Positions 14,263 to 18,315 of a stretch of 18,315 nt of DNA are shown one piece after another. Position 1 is the first letter of the stretch. Every line of letters starts with the position of its first letter. Source of the stretch: Galactobacter sp. (GTDB lineage: Bacteria; Actinomycetota; Actinomycetes; Actinomycetales; Micrococcaceae); the NCBI RefSeq assembly GCF_022712295.1, contig NZ_JALAGT010000190.1:1-18315 (forward strand). The letters are read 5' to 3'. Below the pieces are notes generated by a model. That model saw nothing but the letters and a program-made list of their open reading frames with translations, searched no databases and was not told the DNA's origin. The position numbers and the translations under genes were made by a program.

Positions 14263-14317
14263 GGCTCTTGACAGTTGTGGGTGTAGTTCTGACCTACACC
14301 CACAACTGCCAAGAGCC
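14263..14317 (+). terminator. Long hairpin (24-bp stem) after the ABC ATPase gene
   Basis: Arms 14263-14286 (starts GGCTCTTG) and 14294-14317 (ends CAAGAGCC) pair over 24 positions with one mismatch around the 7-nt loop TTCTGAC. It begins 10 bp after the stop codon. No U-run follows. Position argues for a terminator; length and near-perfection are more than a terminator needs and recall a palindromic repeat element. Confidence 0.6.
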
Positions 14318-14615
14318 GTGTTGGTCTGTCACCTCGATCATCAGCCGCCCGGCGGCTGCGGCTTGAAACTCAGGCGGATACGTCTTCCCGGACTTCTTCT
14401 CTGCCAGGGGGCATCCTCTCAGCAGGAAACCTGCCACAACGGGCGTTCACGAAATGAGGGCAATGCCTTTCTGCGCTACCACTTTGGTCACGATTTGGTA
14501 CCAGTTAAAGGCATGACAGTGTTGGGGTTCATTGGCCCGTTTTCATTGTGTGACTCTTGATCGTCACCTCGCCTGTGAGGGGCCTGTGCGTGCACTGATC
14601 ATTTGAGGGGCTTCT
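14318..14615. other. Intergenic region before the rhs locus, possible decayed mobile DNA
   Basis: 298 bp of lower GC than the left part of the window, without a convincing gene. On the minus strand a short frame (about 14410 down to the hairpin) reads AEKKSGKTYPPEF, which faintly recalls the N-terminus of IS3-type OrfA proteins, but it stops inside the hairpin and has no usual start. A small inverted repeat GTGAC-N8-GTCAC lies at 14550-14567, and GAGGGG (14605-14610) is the ribosome-binding site of the next gene. No promoter could be fixed with confidence. Confidence 0.35.
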
Positions 14616-15863
14616 GTGGAAATATCGTGGTGGGGCGCTGGTGCGCGCCGTGGGCCGTCTGTTGTGGCGACGGTGTGCGCGGGAGCACTGATCGGGTCCA
14701 TGCTGGTGGCGGCGGAAGCCGGGTGGGCTGACGAGGGTTCCAAGAGTGGGGCAAACAGTGCCAGCGATGTGACAGAGCGCGATGACACGGTCTCAGCGCA
14801 GGTGACGGCTCGTGTGGTGGGTCATCGGGTGGAGGACCTCTCGCAGCGTGATGCCAGGACGCAGGTTTTTGCGAATCCGGATGGGTCCTGGACTAATGAG
14901 TCCACGGATGCAGTGCGCTTCGTGAAGGACCACGGGGACTATGTCCCGATCGAGGATCTGGGGACCTTGGAGTCAGCTGGGTCAACGGTGACTGGTTCTG
15001 GGACCGAGCTGACGGTCGCTGACGGCACTGAGAACCCCGGATCCGGGCCGGGCGAGACGTCGGTGGCGCTGGCCACGTTGACCAAGCCCGGGCAGAAGAA
15101 CGATCAGACCCTTCAGCTGGGCTGGGACGGTGCTCTGCCGGAGCCGACCGTCCAAGACAACATGGCGACGTACTCCGATGAGGTCACCGTCCCTGTGGAA
15201 ACCCCAGAGGGCTCGGACGAGACTGAAACTCGGGGTGAAGGCGAGGCCCAGGCCGAGGACTCTGTGGAGGCCGAACCCTCCGAGGCGGAACAGGCTGTGG
15301 AGTCGGTACCTGCAGACGTCGTGGTCGAGCCGACCGTGTCAGGCTTCAAGCATGAGGTCCTCTTGAATGAAGCTCCCGATGGGGACGTGGTCTTGCGGTT
15401 CCCGTTGGGACTGTCGAAGGGATTGAAGGTCGGCCTGGACCAAGCTACGGGGGATATCCGGGTGGTGGATGCCGCTGGCAAGGTGGTGTTTTTCGCTGCG
15501 GCACCCAAGGCGTGGGATGAGAAGGTGGACAAGGCCTCAGGCCTTCCCGCGGCTCAGGTTGATGTGGACACGTCGTTGGTGGAGGACGACGGGGTCCAGG
15601 TGCTGGTGCTGCGTGTGGGGCATGAGTGGCTGGCGTCGAAGGAGCGCGAGTACCCCGTGACGGTGGACCCATCCTGGACGTCGGGAGTGTCCGATTCGTG
15701 GGTGCAGAGGGACGCCACGGGCTCAATGGCTGGTAGCGAAGAATTGCGGGTTGGTACGTTCAATTCCGGGGCGTTGGCCTCGCGTTCATTCTTGAAGTTC
15801 AGCTCCAAGGCGTTGGCGGGGAAGAAGATCACCAAGGCTGAGCTGAGGCTGTACAACCATTAA
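14616..15863 (+). CDS. N-terminal fragment of the Rhs/Wap-like protein
   Basis: 415 aa up to the internal TAA. A Sec-type signal peptide is likely: basic RR at 11-12, a hydrophobic stretch of ~15-33 (SVVATVCAGALIGSMLVAA) and possible cleavage near AGWA-DE. Residues ~45-150 begin the mature region with QRDARTQVFANPDGSWTNES, typical of the leader part of secreted actinobacterial Rhs proteins. Then comes an acidic linker (~195-235) and a beta-rich part ending in EYPVTVDPSWTSGVSDSWVQRDA, which opens a DNRLRE domain. As a stand-alone product it would be secreted but lack the Rhs part and the rest of the DNRLRE fold. Confidence 0.65.
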   Translation: MEISWWGAGARRGPSVVATVCAGALIGSMLVAAEAGWADEGSKSGANSASDVTERDDTVSAQVTARVVGHRVEDLSQRDARTQVFANPDGSWTNESTDAVRFVKDHGDYVPIEDLGTLESAGSTVTGSGTELTVADGTENPGSGPGETSVALATLTKPGQKNDQTLQLGWDGALPEPTVQDNMATYSDEVTVPVETPEGSDETETRGEGEAQAEDSVEAEPSEAEQAVESVPADVVVEPTVSGFKHEVLLNEAPDGDVVLRFPLGLSKGLKVGLDQATGDIRVVDAAGKVVFFAAAPKAWDEKVDKASGLPAAQVDVDTSLVEDDGVQVLVLRVGHEWLASKEREYPVTVDPSWTSGVSDSWVQRDATGSMAGSEELRVGTFNSGALASRSFLKFSSKALAGKKITKAELRLYNH

Positions 15864-15887
15864 TCGTACTCGTGTTCGTCGTCGCCG

Positions 15888-18212
15888 GTGAAGGTCCAGC
15901 GGGTGACGAGCGCGTGGACTGCCTCAGACGTGCGGTGGACGAATCAGCCCACGGCCACGTCCTCAGGCGAGGCTTCGTTCAATGTTTCGAAGGGGTACAG
16001 CTCTGCGTGCAAATCCGACTCGGTGTCGGTTCCGGTCACGTCGATCATGCAGTATTGGGCGGATCATCCGGACGCGAATTACGGTGTGCGATTGATTGCC
16101 GCAGATGAGAAGAACAACCTCTCCTGGCACCGGTACCGTTCAGCGAACTACGCTGCTTCGACCTCTCAGCACCCGGTGTTTTCGGTGACGTATAACTCCT
16201 ACCCGTCCACACCGTCGGGCGTGACCTTCAATTCTGGTGAATCTGTGAAGGATTCGTCGGGGAAGGTGTGGGTGAGAACTAAGACTCCGACGTTGCGGGC
16301 TACGGTGTCTGATCCGGATGGTGGCAAGGTCAAGGCCGAGTTTGATGTGACCGGGACGGGCGGTTATGCCAAGAAGGCCGGGTCGTCGGTGGCTTCGAAG
16401 TCGGTGTCGTCTCTGAAGTCCACTGGCCTGTCGGATGGGGCCACGTACTCGGCTAGTGCGTGGGCCAATGATGGGTCGTTGCGGTCGAAATCATCCGGTG
16501 CGAAGACGACGTTCACGGTCGATGCTACGGCGCCTTCGGCTCCCGGCGTGGTTTCAAGTGCGGGTTATACGAATGGGGCTTGGAAAGCCTCGAAACCTGG
16601 GTCTAATACGTTCACGTTCTCCTCGAGTGCTGATACACGAGCCTTTCATTTTCGAGTCAATGGTGGTTCGTGGAAGGGGGTTCTGTCCTCTGGGGGCAAG
16701 GGCTCATGGGCGTGGAATCCTGCGGGGGCGAACACGTTGGAGGTGCAGTCCCTGGATTGGGCGGGAAACACTTCATCGGTGACGAAGTGGGTGTTCGGCA
16801 ATGGTGCAGCATCATTGACATCGCCTGCTGCCGGTTCCACGACCTCGGATTCCTTCCGTGTAGTGGGACAGGGGCCGACAAGCTCGACGGGACCAGTGAC
16901 ACCGAAGATCTACTGGCGTGAAGCCAATTCGGCGTCTGCCGACGTGAGCACATTTGGTTCCACCAGTGGGTGGTATGAGGCTGCGAGCCTGTCTCCGATT
17001 GCCCAGGGTTCCGCCGCGAAGGTGGATACGATGATCGACATTTCTCAGGCGCCCTCAGGCAAGCTGAAGGACCTAGGTAAGGATCGGGTCCCCGCGCTGG
17101 TCGAAATCCAGGTGTGCTTCGACTATGCCGGGGCTCCTGCAGCGTCGAAGCTGCAGTGCACTACGAACAAGTCGAAGAAGCCGGTGCAGGTCACCAAGCT
17201 TCCGCACGCTTTCGGGGATAACTACCCCACTGCTGAGGCTGGGGACGGTCAGGTCGCTTTGACTACTGGCGAGTTGAACCTCTCCGACACGGACATCGAG
17301 GTTGATGCCGGGAACACAGGCTTGTCGATCTCACGCACGTATTCCTCGTATTCGGGGATCGGTGCGAACTCTCGGATCTTCGGTTCCGGGTGGAGGGCCA
17401 ATATCGACGGCCCGGATGAAGGCTTGTCCGAATTGCTCGTGGTCGAGTCCACGGGACTAGACGGCACGATCACCTTCATTGATGATGACGAGAGCGCTGC
17501 AGTGTTCCGTCAGGCCGGGAACGGACGAGTGGCGGGCAAGGTCGGTGACTATCTGGCGGCGAACGACAATGCGGCCGGGTCAGGCTGGAAGGTGAAACTG
17601 GAAGGCAAGGGCACGGCTGCTCGGATCACGGTCATTGAGGATGACGGGACGCGGACCACGTTCAAGCGTGGGTCGAATCTGGAATCCAATACCAAGATCT
17701 TCGAGTGGGTGCCGGAGAGCGTCTCTGGGCCGAATGTGGCGGGGAAGTCCACCTTCGTCACCGACGCTGAAACTGGGCTGATCACGAAGATCATCTCCGG
17801 TACCGAGACGAGCTCTCCTGATTGCACCGCCGGCCTGGTCAAGGGCTGCCGTGCGCTGCTGCTGAGTTACGACCAAAAGACCAGCAAGGGGGACCTGGCC
17901 AAGGGCAAGGTCGCCAAGGTTGTGTATACGGCCTGGGACGCGGACGCGGGAAAGATGTCTACGGTCCCGATCGCTGAGTACAGCTACAGCGGGACCAGCG
18001 GGGACGCGAACCTTACGAGTGTGAAGGACTCCCGCACGGGGGATATGACGACGTATACCTACGGGGCGGATTCGGCTGCGGGCGTCCCGTTGGTCGCCTC
18101 CGTTACGGAGAAGGCGTCCAACGGCAGCCTCACGGGTGCACCGACGTATTACAACTACGGCAAAGCCAATGGCACGGCGGTCTCAACCGGTGGTTGCAAC
18201 ACCTCTACTTGA
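15888..18212 (+). CDS. C-terminal fragment of the Rhs/Wap-like protein
   Basis: Same frame as the preceding fragment; 774 aa if started at GTG 15888, which has no Shine-Dalgarno, so independent translation is doubtful. In order: the rest of the DNRLRE domain (WTASDVRWTNQPTA, then WADHPDANYGVRLIAADE), Ig/fibronectin-like beta domains (TLRATVSDPDGGKVKAEFDV; TFTVDATAPSAPGVV; LEVQSLDWAGNTS), a DUF6531-type entry to the Rhs shell (AEAGDGQVALTTGELNLSDT, then LSISRTYSSYSG, FGSGWRANID), and one Rhs-like unit (SVKDSRTGDMTTYTYG, then VTEKASNGSLTGAPTYYNYG). The usual run of YD repeats, the Rhs core motif and a toxin domain are absent because the gene is cut at about 18189. Confidence 0.65.
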   Translation: MKVQRVTSAWTASDVRWTNQPTATSSGEASFNVSKGYSSACKSDSVSVPVTSIMQYWADHPDANYGVRLIAADEKNNLSWHRYRSANYAASTSQHPVFSVTYNSYPSTPSGVTFNSGESVKDSSGKVWVRTKTPTLRATVSDPDGGKVKAEFDVTGTGGYAKKAGSSVASKSVSSLKSTGLSDGATYSASAWANDGSLRSKSSGAKTTFTVDATAPSAPGVVSSAGYTNGAWKASKPGSNTFTFSSSADTRAFHFRVNGGSWKGVLSSGGKGSWAWNPAGANTLEVQSLDWAGNTSSVTKWVFGNGAASLTSPAAGSTTSDSFRVVGQGPTSSTGPVTPKIYWREANSASADVSTFGSTSGWYEAASLSPIAQGSAAKVDTMIDISQAPSGKLKDLGKDRVPALVEIQVCFDYAGAPAASKLQCTTNKSKKPVQVTKLPHAFGDNYPTAEAGDGQVALTTGELNLSDTDIEVDAGNTGLSISRTYSSYSGIGANSRIFGSGWRANIDGPDEGLSELLVVESTGLDGTITFIDDDESAAVFRQAGNGRVAGKVGDYLAANDNAAGSGWKVKLEGKGTAARITVIEDDGTRTTFKRGSNLESNTKIFEWVPESVSGPNVAGKSTFVTDAETGLITKIISGTETSSPDCTAGLVKGCRALLLSYDQKTSKGDLAKGKVAKVVYTAWDADAGKMSTVPIAEYSYSGTSGDANLTSVKDSRTGDMTTYTYGADSAAGVPLVASVTEKASNGSLTGAPTYYNYGKANGTAVSTGGCNTST

Positions 18213-18315
18213 GGAGCTGCGACCACCGTGTCATCTCGAACCGAAACCGCTGCATTGCGGGCGGAATTCATGGAAGCCTTCGACCGCATTGGTTCTGTCA
18301 AGCCGGCGGCCGAGG
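18189..18315 (+). mobile_element. Probable left end of an insertion sequence (continues past the window)
   Basis: The Rhs reading frame loses its pattern at about 18189. From there the DNA forms an imperfect inverted repeat: GGTGGTTGCA (18189-18198) with TGCGACCACC (18218-18227), one mismatch, and inner CTC/GAG pairing. The TTGCAAC...CTTGA layout recalls the ends of actinobacterial IS30-type elements, recognised from memory only. A transposase-like frame starts immediately after. The other end and any target duplication lie outside the window. Confidence 0.5.
18228..18315 (+). CDS. Transposase-like protein, N-terminal part (runs off the window)
   Basis: 29 codons from GTG 18228 to the edge: SSRTETAALRAEFMEAFD, then RIGSVKPAAE. 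The phrase EFMEAFDRIGSVKPAAE resembles the first helix-turn-helix of actinobacterial IS30-type (or IS3-type) transposases, where AFDxxGSVxxAAxELG is followed by a Trp-containing recognition helix. GAGGAG (18211-18216) is 11 nt before the GTG and lies inside the hairpin at the element's end, which could hold down translation read from outside. ATG 18270 is an alternative start. Too short to fix the family. Confidence 0.45.
   Translation, partial: MSSRTETAALRAEFMEAFDRIGSVKPAAE

Larger units (their letters stand above)
14616..18212 (+). pseudogene. Rhs/Wap-like secreted repeat protein gene, broken by an in-frame TAA and cut by an insertion
   Basis: GTG 14616 has GAGGGG 5 nt upstream. One reading frame runs from 14616 to 18212 and is broken only by TAA at 15861-15863 (codon 416). 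Protein similarity is continuous across the stop: ITKAELRLYN before it and SYSCSSSPVKVQRVTSAW after it together make a DNRLRE-type beta-sandwich. The last residues (STGGCNTST) are encoded by what looks like insertion-sequence end DNA, so the Rhs repeat core and any C-terminal toxin tip are missing. Third-position use is richer in T and G than in the left-hand genes, suggesting acquisition. The cause could be a recent nonsense mutation; readthrough or a base-calling error is possible. Confidence 0.75.

Noticed and set aside
14318..14560. 80-codon plus-strand open frame after the hairpin
   Set aside because: No ribosome-binding site, no recognisable domain, and its start lies directly at the hairpin end.
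1..18315. CRISPR array, tRNA or rRNA genes
   Set aside because: No regularly spaced direct repeats, cloverleaf pattern or rRNA-like conserved stretch was seen on either strand.

Overview
The window is GC-rich, with short gaps and mostly C/G third codon positions in the housekeeping genes. Gene content points to an actinobacterium, probably Micrococcales/Micrococcaceae: an Ada/AlkA fusion followed by ogt, a DRTGG-type long Pta next to AckA, and a double-ATPase Dpp-type ABC protein. Genus cannot be fixed from the sequence alone.

Layout. 1-2091 is a minus-strand block: the start of a GNAT acetyltransferase that runs off the left edge, an O-methyltransferase-GNAT fusion, and an MTH1187-type thiamine-binding protein 2 bp upstream of it. 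2407-3312 is a two-domain VOC/CatE-like dioxygenase with its own promoter and a possible operator. 3548-5626 is an accessory pair: a SMI1/KNR4-domain protein whose frame breaks at 4633, then a DUF1851/Tdi1-like protein. Both families are known as toxin-immunity or antitoxin-like proteins. 5701-7772 is an alkylation-repair operon (Ada-AlkA fusion and Ogt, ATGA overlap) behind two abutting 12-bp palindromes. 7933-8919 is an aldo/keto reductase. 9083-12462 is pta-ackA (acetyl-CoA to acetate plus ATP), with a large inverted repeat in the gap. 12528-14252 is a fused double ABC ATPase with no permease beside it, closed by a 24-bp hairpin.

From about 14318 to the right edge the base composition drops and codon use shifts, which suggests acquired DNA. 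It holds a secreted Rhs/Wap-like protein gene broken by an in-frame TAA at codon 416. The gene is then cut off at about 18189 by what looks like the left end of an insertion sequence with the start of its transposase.

The most interesting points are: (i) the frame break in the SMI1/KNR4 gene, which falls on a C CCG GGA heptamer 11 nt after an AGAGGAG sequence, while the unshifted frame stays open into the next immunity-like gene; (ii) the immunity-like pair lying about 9 kb from a decayed Rhs gene; (iii) the O-methyltransferase-GNAT fusion that lacks an expected metal-ligand Asp; (iv) several unexplained inverted repeats. No tRNA, rRNA or CRISPR array was seen.
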